Assembly: GCF_005405365.1 (NCBI RefSeq)
Contig: NZ_BJDX01000011.1
Coordinates: 34,327-98,326, forward strand
DNA length: 64,000 bases
Direction of reading: 5' to 3'
Origin: Enterococcus xiangfangensis
GTDB lineage: Bacteria > Bacillota > Bacilli > Lactobacillales > Enterococcaceae
Shown here: one piece after another, positions 19,794 through 28,367 of the stretch
How positions within the stretch are numbered: position 1 is the first letter of the stretch
Layout of the letters: the number at the start of each line of letters is the position of its first letter
Position numbers and translations under genes: made by a program
Notes under the pieces: generated by a model
Database searches by the model: none
What the model saw: only the letters and a program-made list of their open reading frames with translations
What the model was told of the DNA's origin: nothing

Positions 19794-20267
19794 ATGATGG
19801 ATCAAGAATATAGTAAAATCATGGTGGCCGTTGATGGTTCGAGCGAAGCAGAATTGGCTTTCAAAAAAGCAGTAAACGTCGCAAAACGAAATCAAGCGGA
19901 ATTATTATTGGCGCATGTCATTGACACACGTGCGTTTCAAACAGTTTCTTCTTTCGATAATGTGCTAGCGGAACAAGCAACCGACATGGCAAAACAAACG
20001 TTATCGGATTATGAAGCGGATGCAAAAAAAGCTGGTGTTGATCACATTAGCACAGTTATTGAATACGGCGCTCCCAAAGTAATGATCGCCACTCAAATTC
20101 CTGAAAATAACCAAATTGATTTGATCATGCTTGGTGCAACTGGTTTGAATGCAGTAGAACGTTTATTCATCGGATCCGTCTCAGAATACGTTATCCGCAA
20201 TGCAAGTTGTGATGTATTGATTGTCCGGACCGACTTAGAAAACAAAGTTCCTAAAGAAGATAAATAA
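19794..20267 (+). CDS. Universal stress protein, UspA family
   Basis: A 157-residue cytosolic nucleotide-binding stress protein. The N-terminal strand IMVAVDGSSEAE and the ATP-binding signature GATGLNAVERLFIGSVSEYV (pattern G-2x-G-9x-G-S) near 125-145 show an ATP-binding-type Usp. AAAGGAG lies 6 bases before the ATG at 19794; the ATG one codon later is equally usable. A terminator of the GTGACA type follows. The partners and target stress are not visible from the sequence. Confidence 0.92.
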   Translation: MMDQEYSKIMVAVDGSSEAELAFKKAVNVAKRNQAELLLAHVIDTRAFQTVSSFDNVLAEQATDMAKQTLSDYEADAKKAGVDHISTVIEYGAPKVMIATQIPENNQIDLIMLGATGLNAVERLFIGSVSEYVIRNASCDVLIVRTDLENKVPKEDK

Positions 20268-20276
20268 TTTTGATAA

Positions 20277-20315
20277 AAAGAGGATGTGACAAAACTTTGT
20301 CACATCCATTTTTTT
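20277..20315. terminator. Bidirectional GTGACA-type terminator
   Basis: GGATGTGACAAA paired with TTTGTCACATCC, with A residues before and T residues after. It serves the usp gene rightwards and the 52-residue gene leftwards. Confidence 0.88.
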
Positions 20316-20321
20316 ATCTTA

Positions 20322-20480
20322 TTAAAACTTAAATTGATTGATTACTTCACCTTGTCGGATTATTTTGCTGGATTTGTACTGTGCATAATCAGTTGCACGA
20401 CATAAGGCTTCACGATATGTCTGATATCGTTTTTCTTGTTGCTCACCAGCGAGCGTCTCCACTTGTACAAGATAGTTCAT
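20322..20480 (-). CDS. Small hypothetical protein (52 aa)
   Basis: A short frame with its own ribosome site (AAAGGAAAAGGG just before the ATG at 20478-20480), ending next to the terminator. The peptide starts MNYLVQVETLAGEQQEKRY and is hydrophilic with many Gln, Lys, Tyr and Arg, and no membrane segment. It begins 41 bases after the fucO-like stop codon and is probably cotranscribed with it. I know no family for it; the clean gene signals are the support. Confidence 0.6.
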   Translation of the reverse strand: MNYLVQVETLAGEQQEKRYQTYREALCRATDYAQYKSSKIIRQGEVINQFKF

Positions 20481-20521
20481 CGCCCTTTTCCTTTCAAATA
20501 ACTAGCGACAAATAATTATTT

Positions 20522-21676
20522 TTAAAGCATCGAATTGTATAAAGCAATGATTTCTTCTAATGATGCTTCACGCGGATTTCCTGGTGTGCAGACATCACGA
20601 GCCGCATCCTCAGCAATTTGCGCCACATCTTCTTTTTTCACTCCAAGTTCTGACAAACTTTGTGGGATACCGACATCGATTCCTAATTGTTTTACTGCTT
20701 GAACGGCAGCATCACGAACCTCTGCCAATGACATTTCAGCCGCTCCTGGAACCCGCATTGCACTAGCAATCTCACGATATTTTTCACCTGTATATTCTTT
20801 ATTGAAATCCATGATCAATGGCAATAATGTCGCACAAGCTACACCATGAGGCGTATTATACCAAGCGGATAATGGATGTGCCATCCCATGAACCAAGCCC
20901 AAACCGACATTCGAAAAGCCCATTCCAGCGATGTATTGACCTAACGCCATTTCTTCACGAGCTATTTGTTTTCCAGCAACAGAATCACGCAATGACTGAC
21001 TGATTATCTCAATTGCTTTAATGTGCAACATGTCCGACATTTCCCATGCACCATTAGTAATAAATCCTTCGATTGCATGCGTCAGTGCATCCATTCCTGT
21101 TGATGCACAAAGTCCTTTAGGCATGCCCATCATCATATCACTGTCAATAAAAGCTACAACTGGAATATCATGCGGATCAACACAAACAAATTTACGATGA
21201 TTTTTTGCATCAGTGATCACATAATTAATCGTTACTTCGGCAGCAGTTCCTGAAGTCGTTGGTACAGCAAGAATTGGTAACGCGGTTTTTTTCGTATCTG
21301 CTACGCCTTCTAAACTAATTACATCTGAAAATTCAGGATTAGTTGTAATGATCCCGATTGCTTTAGCCGTATCAATCGGCGACCCGCCGCCGATCGCTAC
21401 AAGATAGTCTGCTTCAGCTGCTGCACAAGCTTTCACACCCGCTTGAACATCTTCAATCGTAGGGTTTGGTACAATTCCATCATAGATTTCATACTCGAGT
21501 CCCGCAGCTTTTAAAACATCGATTACCTTAGTCGCGACTTTGAATTCTAATAATCCTTTATCTGTAACAACTAATGCCTTTTTGAATCCACGTTTGATTG
21601 CTTCGTTTGCTACTTCTTGAATCGCTCCTTTACCAAAATAAGAAGTTTCATTTAAAATCATTCTATTAACTGTCAT
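20522..21676 (-). CDS. fucO: Iron-dependent alcohol dehydrogenase, lactaldehyde reductase-like
   Basis: A 384-residue group III alcohol dehydrogenase closely resembling E. coli FucO (NAD-linked lactaldehyde/1,2-propanediol oxidoreductase). It opens VNRMILNETSYFGKGA. The NAD-binding GGGSPIDTAKAIGI lies near 98-111. PTTSGTAAEVTINYVITD follows, and the iron-binding residues lie in the region DALTHAIEG ... GLVHGMAHPLSAWYNTPHG. I chose the ATG at 21674-21676, with AGAGGGAGAG upstream. No other fucose or rhamnose genes are nearby, so the in vivo substrate may be another aldehyde. A cre-like palindrome lies about 55 bases upstream. Confidence 0.9.
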   Translation of the reverse strand: MTVNRMILNETSYFGKGAIQEVANEAIKRGFKKALVVTDKGLLEFKVATKVIDVLKAAGLEYEIYDGIVPNPTIEDVQAGVKACAAAEADYLVAIGGGSPIDTAKAIGIITTNPEFSDVISLEGVADTKKTALPILAVPTTSGTAAEVTINYVITDAKNHRKFVCVDPHDIPVVAFIDSDMMMGMPKGLCASTGMDALTHAIEGFITNGAWEMSDMLHIKAIEIISQSLRDSVAGKQIAREEMALGQYIAGMGFSNVGLGLVHGMAHPLSAWYNTPHGVACATLLPLIMDFNKEYTGEKYREIASAMRVPGAAEMSLAEVRDAAVQAVKQLGIDVGIPQSLSELGVKKEDVAQIAEDAARDVCTPGNPREASLEEIIALYNSML

Positions 21677-21727
21677 TGATTTTCTCTCCCTCTTTGTGCT
21701 TTGTTTCACAACTAATTATCTCATAAA

Positions 21728-21743
21728 CAGAAACCGTTTTCTA
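21728..21743 (-). promoter_or_regulatory. cre-like site upstream of fucO
   Basis: The core AGAAACCGTTTTCT matches the palindromic centre of CcpA cre sites but differs at the outer TG positions. Carbon catabolite control of fucO is plausible but not established. Confidence 0.35.
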
Positions 21744-21975
21744 TATCTTCTGTTTGTAACTATTTGTTGCAAAATAACACCATATTGACAATTATTTAAG
21801 AATAATATTTTTCATACTGAAGTATAAATTCATTTGCTTCGCTTTTCCGAAGTTGCTTTGCATACATTTTTTAATCAGAATAATCCACTCAAAATTGCAA
21901 GCTGTTTATTTTTTTCATCTTCTATTTTCAAAAAGTGCTAAACTAGGGGTATCTTAGTAAAAAGTGAGGGTATTT

Positions 21976-22650
21976 ATGAAAGGGATTATTTTTGATTTCA
22001 ATGGAACGATGTTTATGGATTCTGATCTTCATGAGGCGGCTTGGCTGCATCTGATCCAAAAGTATTCGGAGAACCAGATGACTGCGGATGATATTTTGAA
22101 AAATATTCACGGTAAAACAAACGATGTTATTTTACGTCACTTCATTTCAGCGGAACTAGCGGATGATCAGGTCGAAAAGTTGGCGGATGAAAAAGAAGCG
22201 TATTATCGTAAACTGGTTTTAGCTAGTCCTGGTCATAATGAATTTACGAAAGGCTTGAAGGATGTACTGGATTACGCCAAGAAAGAACAGATTCCTATGA
22301 CAATCGCTTCGGCGTCGCCAAGAGTCAATATTGATTTCTATTTTGATTATCTGAAGTTGGGCGACTGGTTTGATTACGATAAAATCGTGTATCACACTGG
22401 GGAATTTCCCGGAAAACCTGCTCCAGACATTTTTTTGGTTGCTGCCAAAAAAATTGCGCTAGATCCCAAGAATTGTTTAGTAGTCGAAGATTCTTACTCA
22501 GGATTACAGGCGGCACAAAATGCTGAGATTGGAACGATCGTAGCAATTGATCCGTTTGGAAAAAATCAGTCAGTCTTCACAGCAGAAGGATTGGCTCAAG
22601 ATGGGATTATTCAAGATTTTACAACGTTTATTCCAACTTATTTAAAGTAA
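21976..22650 (+). CDS. HAD-family phosphatase / beta-phosphoglucomutase-like
   Basis: A 224-residue HAD subfamily IA hydrolase. Motif I is IIFDFNGTMFMDSD near the N-terminus (nucleophile and acid Asp; Asn replaces the usual hydrophobic residue between them). Motif II is TIASASPR (about 114-121), motif III Lys lies in GKPAPDIF (about 150), and motif IV is VVEDSYSGLQAA. The cap domain is helical (about 15-85). The ATG at 21976 is preceded by GTGAGGG. The family includes beta-phosphoglucomutases and sugar-phosphate phosphatases; I cannot tell which. A terminator follows. Confidence 0.88.
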   Translation: MKGIIFDFNGTMFMDSDLHEAAWLHLIQKYSENQMTADDILKNIHGKTNDVILRHFISAELADDQVEKLADEKEAYYRKLVLASPGHNEFTKGLKDVLDYAKKEQIPMTIASASPRVNIDFYFDYLKLGDWFDYDKIVYHTGEFPGKPAPDIFLVAAKKIALDPKNCLVVEDSYSGLQAAQNAEIGTIVAIDPFGKNQSVFTAEGLAQDGIIQDFTTFIPTYLK

Positions 22651-22688
22651 AAAAAGGAGCGTGACAAAAATTGTCACACTCCTTTTTT
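22651..22688 (+). terminator. GTGACA-type terminator
   Basis: GGAGCGTGACAA and TTGTCACACTCC with a short A-rich loop, A-tract before and T-tract after. Confidence 0.87.
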
Positions 22689-22734
22689 CGAATAAATACT
22701 AAGAAGCAACTTCTTCGGGAACAAGACAAGATTT

Positions 22735-22760
22735 CTTGAAGCGTTCTGCTTCTGTCACAC
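22735..22760 (+). repeat. Third copy of the GAAGC intergenic repeat
   Basis: The + strand reads CTTGAAGCGTTCTGCTTC then TGTCACAC. The last bases duplicate the right arm of the terminator at 22651-22688. The orientation relative to that terminator is the same as for the copies at 2907 and 5250. Confidence 0.5.
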
Positions 22761-22797
22761 TCTCTTGCTTATATTTTTGATGAAACGTTATTTTTAA

Positions 22798-23343
22798 CTA
22801 GCCGATTGTTGCGCCCAATGTATTTTTGAAATGATTTAGTGCCCATGTATGACCAACCTCATCAAAACTTGCGACCCCATTTTCAGGAATAGTCAATCGA
22901 TAACCAAGATTATAGGCATCTACAGCAGTATGCAACACACAAATATCTGTACATACGCCTGTCAAACAAAGTTCCGTGATTCCTCGTTCACGCAACCGAA
23001 TATCTAAATCCGTGCCGCTGAATGCAGAATAATGGCGCTTATCAAGCCAGAGAATTTTTTCGTCTGCTTGATTTGCTTGATAAAAGTCAGCCAATGCTCC
23101 GTAAAGCTTGCGGCCGCTCGTACCAATCACATTGTGTGGCGGAAAAAGTTTATTTTCTGGATGATAGCGATCATTAGGATCATGACCATCGATTGCAAAA
23201 ACGATTAGGTCTCCTTGTTGGAAATAATCTTTTGTTACAGCTACTAATGCTTGTTCGATCGCCTGACCAGCTGCTCCTGTGGTCAATTTTCCATCGGTCG
23301 CTACAAAGTCATTGGTATAATCAATCGAAAGTAATGCCCGCAC
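22798..23343 (-). CDS. Isochorismatase-family cysteine hydrolase, nicotinamidase-like
   Basis: A 181-residue cysteine hydrolase resembling PncA, which deamidates nicotinamide to nicotinate in NAD salvage. The catalytic triad is visible as Asp8, Lys102 (WLDKRHYSAF) and Cys131 (TGVCTDICV). Metal ligands are likely Asp52, His54 and His61 (IDGHDPNDRYHPEN). These metal ligands favour nicotinamidase over plain isochorismatase. The start is GTG at 23341-23343, with AGGAGGG 6 bases upstream; no better ATG exists. It follows mtnN on the same strand by about 30 bases and may belong to that operon. Confidence 0.88.
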   Translation of the reverse strand: MRALLSIDYTNDFVATDGKLTTGAAGQAIEQALVAVTKDYFQQGDLIVFAIDGHDPNDRYHPENKLFPPHNVIGTSGRKLYGALADFYQANQADEKILWLDKRHYSAFSGTDLDIRLRERGITELCLTGVCTDICVLHTAVDAYNLGYRLTIPENGVASFDEVGHTWALNHFKNTLGATIG

Positions 23344-23374
23344 AAAAATCCCTCCTGCTCTTTCTCAGCTTTTT

Positions 23375-24067
23375 TTATTTTAAATGATTTACAAACTCTA
23401 TTACTAGTTGTGCTGATAATGTCCCCGTCCGATTGACGAATTCTTCGTGCGTTTCTGTTGCTTCGCTGTCAGCAGTATCGCTGATTGCCCGCACGATCAA
23501 AAATGGGATTCCAAATTGTGCGGCGGTATGCCCAATTGCGGCACCTTCCATCTCAACGGCTAATGCATCGGGAAAAGCCGCTTTGATTTCATAGATTTTT
23601 GCTGGGCTGCTGACAAACGTATCGCCTGAAACGATCAGACCTACGTGTGCAGGCTGATTTAATTTTTTGCTGGCTTCCAACATTTCCGTTTTTAGATACG
23701 CAGATCCATCGTAATAAAGCGGCATACCAGGAACTTGTCCCAATTGATAACCAAACGTTGTTGCATCTACGTCAAAATAAGCTACTTTGTCAGCGATCAC
23801 TAGATCACCAATGGCTAGACCTGTTCCGATTCCGCCGGCTGTTCCGGTATTGATCACCATGTTGACTTTGTATTGTTGAATCAAAACGGCTGTAGTGATC
23901 GATGCTAAAACTTTTCCGATCCCTGATTGGACGACGATTACTTCATGATTGCCCAAGCTGCCTGAAATAAACAATGCACCTGATTGTTCCCAAGATAATG
24001 GGTGTTCCAAGCTTTCGCGTAATGCTTTTACTTCTGGTTCCATTGCACCAATAATACCGATTTTCAT
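23375..24067 (-). CDS. mtnN: 5'-methylthioadenosine/S-adenosylhomocysteine nucleosidase
   Basis: Cleaves adenine from SAH and MTA; its product S-ribosylhomocysteine is the LuxS substrate. The 230-residue protein starts MKIGIIGAMEPEVKAL, with the catalytic Glu12. The substrate-binding EMEGAAIGHTA segment holds Glu near 174. The catalytic Asp is in RAISDTADSEA near 197. Length and motifs match Pfs/MtnN. AGGGGAAAG precedes the ATG. The order nudF, macP-like, mtnN resembles that around streptococcal macP. Together with luxS (45 kb) and metK (63 kb) it completes the SAM-recycling branch. Confidence 0.96.
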   Translation of the reverse strand: MKIGIIGAMEPEVKALRESLEHPLSWEQSGALFISGSLGNHEVIVVQSGIGKVLASITTAVLIQQYKVNMVINTGTAGGIGTGLAIGDLVIADKVAYFDVDATTFGYQLGQVPGMPLYYDGSAYLKTEMLEASKKLNQPAHVGLIVSGDTFVSSPAKIYEIKAAFPDALAVEMEGAAIGHTAAQFGIPFLIVRAISDTADSEATETHEEFVNRTGTLSAQLVIEFVNHLK

Positions 24068-24115
24068 AATCTTTCCCCTATTTCATATAAATTATTTTTT
24101 ATTATTGCAGATTCG

Positions 24116-24400
24116 TTAAATAAAGAATACGGCTAGCATCACTACAATCAAAAGTAATAAAACTAGAATGATCGCTTTATTTAAAAAACTGCCTCGTTCT
24201 TTTTGTTTGACGCGCTCGCTGCTGCGAGATTTCGTGACTGGTTTATTTTTTTTGAGTTCTTTCCGATAGACCGAACTGATTTCTTTTTCTCTTTTTTCGT
24301 AGACTCGTTCAGCGGCCTCACGTTGTTCTTGAGCCAACCGTTCCTGCTCTTCTTTTCGTTTTCTCAATTCGCTGCGCGTCACCAGTGGTGATTGGCTCAT
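24116..24400 (-). CDS. MacP-like single-pass membrane protein (PBP2a activator candidate)
   Basis: A 94-residue protein with a long, highly charged cytoplasmic N-terminus (about 1-70, rich in Glu, Lys, Arg, probably coiled) beginning MSQSPLVTRSELRKRKEE and one C-terminal hydrophobic helix (about 73-94). This topology, the PLVT start and the location between nudF and mtnN match MacP of streptococci, a phosphoprotein that activates class A PBP2a. The ATG at 24398-24400 follows AAGGAGAGG; the longer frame overlaps nudF. A PBP2a-type gene exists in this window at 41-43 kb. The assignment rests on topology and synteny, so alternatives remain. Confidence 0.65.
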   Translation of the reverse strand: MSQSPLVTRSELRKRKEEQERLAQEQREAAERVYEKREKEISSVYRKELKKNKPVTKSRSSERVKQKERGSFLNKAIILVLLLLIVVMLAVFFI

Positions 24401-24428
24401 GCGTGATCCTCTCCTTGTTCCTGCTGAT

Positions 24429-24998
24429 TTAGTACTTATTTTTATATTGCCACAATTCCCAATAATTGACCGCAAAAATTGTCTTGGCGTCGCAAATCAA
24501 GCCTGTTTGGATCGCCTCTTTGGCTTCTTCTAGTGTCAATTCATAAAGTTCTAAGACTTCATCGTCATCTTGTGCTCGAGGGTTTTCAACTTTGACTAAG
24601 TCAGTAGCGCTATAAATATATAATTTTTCATTGGAAAAGCCTGGTGATAAATACATTTCATTTATGTAGGATAATTTTTCAGTCCGATAGCCGGTCTCTT
24701 CTTCTAATTCGCGTAACGCTGTCTTTTCAGGATGCTGTCCTTCGCCAGGATCGATTTTACCTGCAGGGATCTCTAACACCACTTTTTCCAACGGTTTGCG
24801 GAATTGTTTGACCATGATGAGCTTGTTTTCCTGCGTGATTGGAATGATCCCAACGCCACCGTGATGGAAAACCAATTCTCGTTTTGCTACTCCGCCCATC
24901 GGCAGTGCAACCTCATCTAAAAATACATCAATGATCTTTCCTTTGAACAGTTCTTTCCGCTCAATCGTCTTTTCTTCAAAATCTTTATACTCTAACAT
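24429..24998 (-). CDS. nudF: ADP-ribose pyrophosphatase (Nudix hydrolase)
   Basis: Hydrolyses ADP-ribose to AMP and ribose-5-phosphate. The 189-residue protein carries a complete Nudix box (G-x5-E-x7-REL-x-EE-x-G-Y) beginning at GKIDPGEG near 80, with RELEEETGY as its catalytic helix. The preceding strand LEIPAGKIDPGEG and the SPGFSNEKLYIY segment are typical of the ADPRase (YqkG/NudF) subgroup. AAGGAGGACAAAG precedes the ATG. It is first in the run nudF, macP-like, mtnN. Confidence 0.92.
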   Translation of the reverse strand: MLEYKDFEEKTIERKELFKGKIIDVFLDEVALPMGGVAKRELVFHHGGVGIIPITQENKLIMVKQFRKPLEKVVLEIPAGKIDPGEGQHPEKTALRELEEETGYRTEKLSYINEMYLSPGFSNEKLYIYSATDLVKVENPRAQDDDEVLELYELTLEEAKEAIQTGLICDAKTIFAVNYWELWQYKNKY

Positions 24999-25263
24999 CG
25001 TGACACTTTGTCCTCCTTCGTTCTAACCCTCGATTTTTTTTGCATGATTTATTATAAAATACAACCGACAGCACGAATGACTTTCACTCAATAGTTCTGC
25101 CTTATTGTATCACAGAAAATTCTTATGTTTTTTCTAAATATGAAAAATCCATCTTTAGTCCGATACTCTTTCTATAGAATTTCATGCTATGATGAGCGTG
25201 TAAAGAAATCAAGGATTTAGACTAATTTATGTGAAGGGTTATTACTAGACTAGGAGGATTATT

Positions 25264-25917
25264 ATGCGAAGGAAACTATTCCCTATCATCATCGCAGCAA
25301 TCGGCGTTCTCGCTTTTTTGGGAGGAGACTTCGATGATTATATCGTCTTTTTAATGTTGGTCGTTGGGTCTTGGCTGATCTATCGCGGATTTAAGGGAAG
25401 AAAAGCGCGTCCGCAAAAAGAGGAGCTGCCCTCTCTAAGCAAAGAAAAAGAGACGTATTATAAAACAGTGGGTATGAGTGAGCGTGAAATCGAATTGTTC
25501 CGTGAAACAATGAATCTTTCCAAACAACAGATTTTCCGTCTGCAACACAATATCCAAAAAAATGCGAAATTAAAAGCGATCGACTTACGTCATGACACGT
25601 TAAAGGCTGCCAAAGCTTTGTTCAAAGAATTGGTGAAAGATCCTAAGCGTCTGCCGGAAGCGAGCCAATTTCTTTATACTCATTTACCGAACATTGTTGA
25701 TTTAACTGATAATTATGTCGAAATCAACGGTCATGAAGTCAAGACGAAAGAAGTTTATGGTAAACTAGAAGAAAGCGCACAGATCATCGATCAAATGGCT
25801 GATTTAATCGTGAAAGACTACCAACAATTCGTAGCTGAAGACTTAGACGAGATGGACGTTGAGATCTCGATTGCAAAGAAAAATCTTAAGCACGATCCTG
25901 ATTTGTCCACAAAGTAA
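25264..25917 (+). CDS. xpaC: XpaC-like 5-bromo-4-chloroindolyl phosphate hydrolysis family protein
   Basis: A 217-residue protein with two hydrophobic helices at the N-terminus (about 5-22 and 28-43), a basic linker, and a long helical cytosolic domain (about 60-217). Synteny with telA, helical content and length match the XpaC (PF10112) family, named for a B. subtilis gene once linked to indolyl-phosphate hydrolysis; the true function is unclear. AGGAGGATT precedes the ATG. It is followed by a hairpin and then telA, the standard xpaC-telA pair. Confidence 0.82.
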   Translation: MRRKLFPIIIAAIGVLAFLGGDFDDYIVFLMLVVGSWLIYRGFKGRKARPQKEELPSLSKEKETYYKTVGMSEREIELFRETMNLSKQQIFRLQHNIQKNAKLKAIDLRHDTLKAAKALFKELVKDPKRLPEASQFLYTHLPNIVDLTDNYVEINGHEVKTKEVYGKLEESAQIIDQMADLIVKDYQQFVAEDLDEMDVEISIAKKNLKHDPDLSTK

Positions 25918-25930
25918 AAAATAACGAAAC

Positions 25931-25960
25931 AAAAAAATCTAGCTGAAGCTAGATTTTTTT
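25931..25960 (+). terminator. Hairpin between xpaC and telA (attenuator-like)
   Basis: AAAAAATCTAGC, loop TGAA, GCTAGATTTTTT. It has full intrinsic terminator form but lies inside an apparent operon, only 17 bases before the telA start, so it may reduce rather than abolish telA transcription. Confidence 0.75.
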
Positions 25961-25977
25961 GAACAGGAGGAACCAAC

Positions 25978-27168
25978 GTGGAACCAGAAAATAAACAACC
26001 AATCAAACCTGTCGACAGTACGCTAGATGACTTGCTTAGCAATCCGTTCGGCACCGATTCTTTGACCCCTGTCCAACAACAAGAAATCTCTCACTTGCAG
26101 TCGCAAGAACAAGCAGATCGCTTAGTCGATAAATTACCCGCAGAACGCCAAGCACAAGCACGAGAATTAGCAAAAAAAATCGACATCAACGACTCACAAG
26201 CAGTCATTGGTTACGGTGCGACTGCACAAACTAAATTAAGCGAATTTTCACAGTCCATGTTGAACACCGTTTCAGCACAAGACATCGGACCTGTCGGCGA
26301 TTCGTTAAATCAATTGATGTATCGCTTAAATGAAGCCAACCCTGATGAATTACGGGTCGGCGAAGGCAATATTTTCCAAAAAATGTTTGGCAAAGTCAAA
26401 CAATCTATTTATGAGATCACCACTAAATATCAAAAGATTGGTGCTCAAATCGATAAGATCGCAACTAAATTGAATGTCGAAAAAGATGGTTTATTGAAAG
26501 ACAATCAAATGTTAGAAACACTCTACAACAAAAACAAAGACTACTTCGATGCTTTGAACATTTACATCGCTGCTGCAGAACTAAAAATGGAGGAAATGAA
26601 ATTGACTACGATCCCTGAAGCGACAGAAAAAGCACAAGCTTCCGGTGATCAAATGGACGTTCAAATCGTAAACGACTACACACAATTTTTAGATCGCTTA
26701 GACAAACGGACGTATGATTTAAAATTGGCTCGCCAGATTACGATCCAGCAAGCTCCGCAGATCCGTTTGATCCAAAATACGAACCAAGCTTTAGCAGAAA
26801 AAATCCAAGCATCGATCAATACAGCGATTCCTTTATGGAAAAACCAAGTGGCGATCGCATTGACTTTATTACGCCAAAAAGATGCGTCTACCGCACAACG
26901 CCAAGTTTCTGAGACGACAAATGATCTATTGAAGAAAAATTCAGAAATGTTGAAAATCTCAACTATCGAAACGGCTAAAGAAAATGAACGCGGCATCGTT
27001 GATCTTGATACGCTGCAACAAACGCAAAATGATTTAGTCGAAACACTTGAAGAAACCTTGCGAATCCAAAAAGAAGGCCGTGAACGGCGACAAGCTGCTG
27101 AAATCGAGATTGGTCATATGGAAAACGACTTGAAACAAAAACTGATGGAATTAAATTCTGGTCAATAA
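25978..27168 (+). CDS. telA: Toxic anion resistance protein TelA family
   Basis: A 396-residue, almost wholly alpha-helical cytosolic protein of the TelA/KlaA family (PF05816), linked to tellurite resistance and to cell-envelope stress. Typical segments are the N-terminal disordered [13 protein letters not shown], a long coiled-coil core (about 120-380) and the conserved [22 protein letters not shown] near 235-255. The start is GTG at 25978, with AGGAGGAACCAAC upstream. Its partner xpaC precedes it. The family's biochemical role is not settled. Confidence 0.93.
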   Translation: MEPENKQPIKPVDSTLDDLLSNPFGTDSLTPVQQQEISHLQSQEQADRLVDKLPAERQAQARELAKKIDINDSQAVIGYGATAQTKLSEFSQSMLNTVSAQDIGPVGDSLNQLMYRLNEANPDELRVGEGNIFQKMFGKVKQSIYEITTKYQKIGAQIDKIATKLNVEKDGLLKDNQMLETLYNKNKDYFDALNIYIAAAELKMEEMKLTTIPEATEKAQASGDQMDVQIVNDYTQFLDRLDKRTYDLKLARQITIQQAPQIRLIQNTNQALAEKIQASINTAIPLWKNQVAIALTLLRQKDASTAQRQVSETTNDLLKKNSEMLKISTIETAKENERGIVDLDTLQQTQNDLVETLEETLRIQKEGRERRQAAEIEIGHMENDLKQKLMELNSGQ

Positions 27169-27222
27169 ACCGGACAGTGCTATTCCAAACTAGAGCCAAA
27201 AAATAATTTTATAATAGTTCAT

Positions 27223-27263
27223 GTTGGTGGAAAATCGCAGCCGGTTTTTTACCAACTTTTTTT
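27223..27263 (+). terminator. Terminator after telA
   Basis: GTTGGTGGAAAA and TTTTTTACCAAC with an imperfect stem, followed by seven T. Confidence 0.65.
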
Positions 27264-27400
27264 GTAAATAAAGTAAAAAGGAATCTCCCAATAGATCATC
27301 GTACTAGAAATTACTCGGATCAACCAATAGAAATTTACAATTTACGGAAGAATGTACGATTGACTTCGATAATTTTTCTTCCTCAGGGTTGACGGAGCGC

Positions 27401-27430
27401 AAAAAAAGCATGCCGAGGCATGCTTTTTTT
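27401..27430. terminator. Bidirectional terminator before the glcU-like gene
   Basis: A near-perfect palindrome AAAAAAAGCATGCC / GGCATGCTTTTTTT that overlaps the stop codon of the leftward transporter gene. Confidence 0.85.
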
Positions 27431-28292
27431 ATGCTTTCATATATCCTAACACGACACCGCCGACGATGATCAGCAGACAGCCGATAATGACATAATACAT
27501 TTCTTTTTTGGTTTTATGTTCACCTAACAAGAAGATCCCACCTAGCGTTGAAATGATGATTCCTATTTGTGACAATGAGAAACCAATCGCTAAACCAATG
27601 TTTTGGACAGACAATAACATACAGATATTCCCAATCCCCCACAATAAGCCTGAAGTCATATTGCGCCAAACATAGCGGTCGACTTTTGCTTTGCGAAAGG
27701 CAAAGAAACTAGCTCCGACTAGCATTCCGACACTTTGCGGTAAAATGATCGCTAATGGGTCCAGACCTGCCCATGTGATAATAATTGTGTAAACACCATA
27801 ACCTAAGGTCGAAAAGATCAATGCCCGAAATCCTTTACCAAAGTCCAACATACCATTGTCTACTTTGACGCCGCTTTCGTCATCTTTGCGTGCCGTTAAA
27901 TACGCTCCTAAAACAAGCAAGGCTAACGCGATGAACCCAAAAATAAAATCTTTTGTTTTAGTCCATTCATGGAAGAATATTGCACCGGCGACGGTATTCA
28001 AAATCAATTGAAACCCGGTTGAGATCGGTAAACCGACCGACACTCCCATAAATTTCATCCCGTGAAACTGACCATTTTGGCCAATCGACCAGAAAAAGCC
28101 TGATAAGAAACCAATCAACGCGATCCAACCGCTCATTGCTGGTTGAACGATGAAGAAAGTCACTAATGCAAAAATAAAAGCGCCCATCGTCATTCCTAAG
28201 GTTTGCTGGTTAGCGTCTCCGCCTAATTTTCCACTTACCAAACCAATGCTTCCCCATGCTACCATCGGTATTAGGGCAATCAAAATACTCAT
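27429..28292 (-). CDS. GRP-family sugar uptake protein (GlcU/RbsU type)
   Basis: A 287-residue membrane protein of the glucose/ribose uptake (DMT superfamily, GRP) family that takes up sugar by proton symport. About ten hydrophobic helices cover the whole length; the two halves are similar, as in DMT transporters. Typical motifs are MVAWGSIGLVSGK at the N-terminus, FFWSIGQNGQFHGMKFMGVS near 65-85 and GLLWGIGNICMLLS near 215. AAGGGAG precedes the ATG. It stands alone, so glucose and ribose cannot be distinguished here. Confidence 0.88.
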   Translation of the reverse strand: MSILIALIPMVAWGSIGLVSGKLGGDANQQTLGMTMGAFIFALVTFFIVQPAMSGWIALIGFLSGFFWSIGQNGQFHGMKFMGVSVGLPISTGFQLILNTVAGAIFFHEWTKTKDFIFGFIALALLVLGAYLTARKDDESGVKVDNGMLDFGKGFRALIFSTLGYGVYTIIITWAGLDPLAIILPQSVGMLVGASFFAFRKAKVDRYVWRNMTSGLLWGIGNICMLLSVQNIGLAIGFSLSQIGIIISTLGGIFLLGEHKTKKEMYYVIIGCLLIIVGGVVLGYMKA

Positions 28293-28367
28293 ATACTTAC
28301 TCCCTTCAATTCACAACTGGAATAGTTTAGCGAAAAAAAGGAAATTTAGCAACAAAAAAACAAAAAA

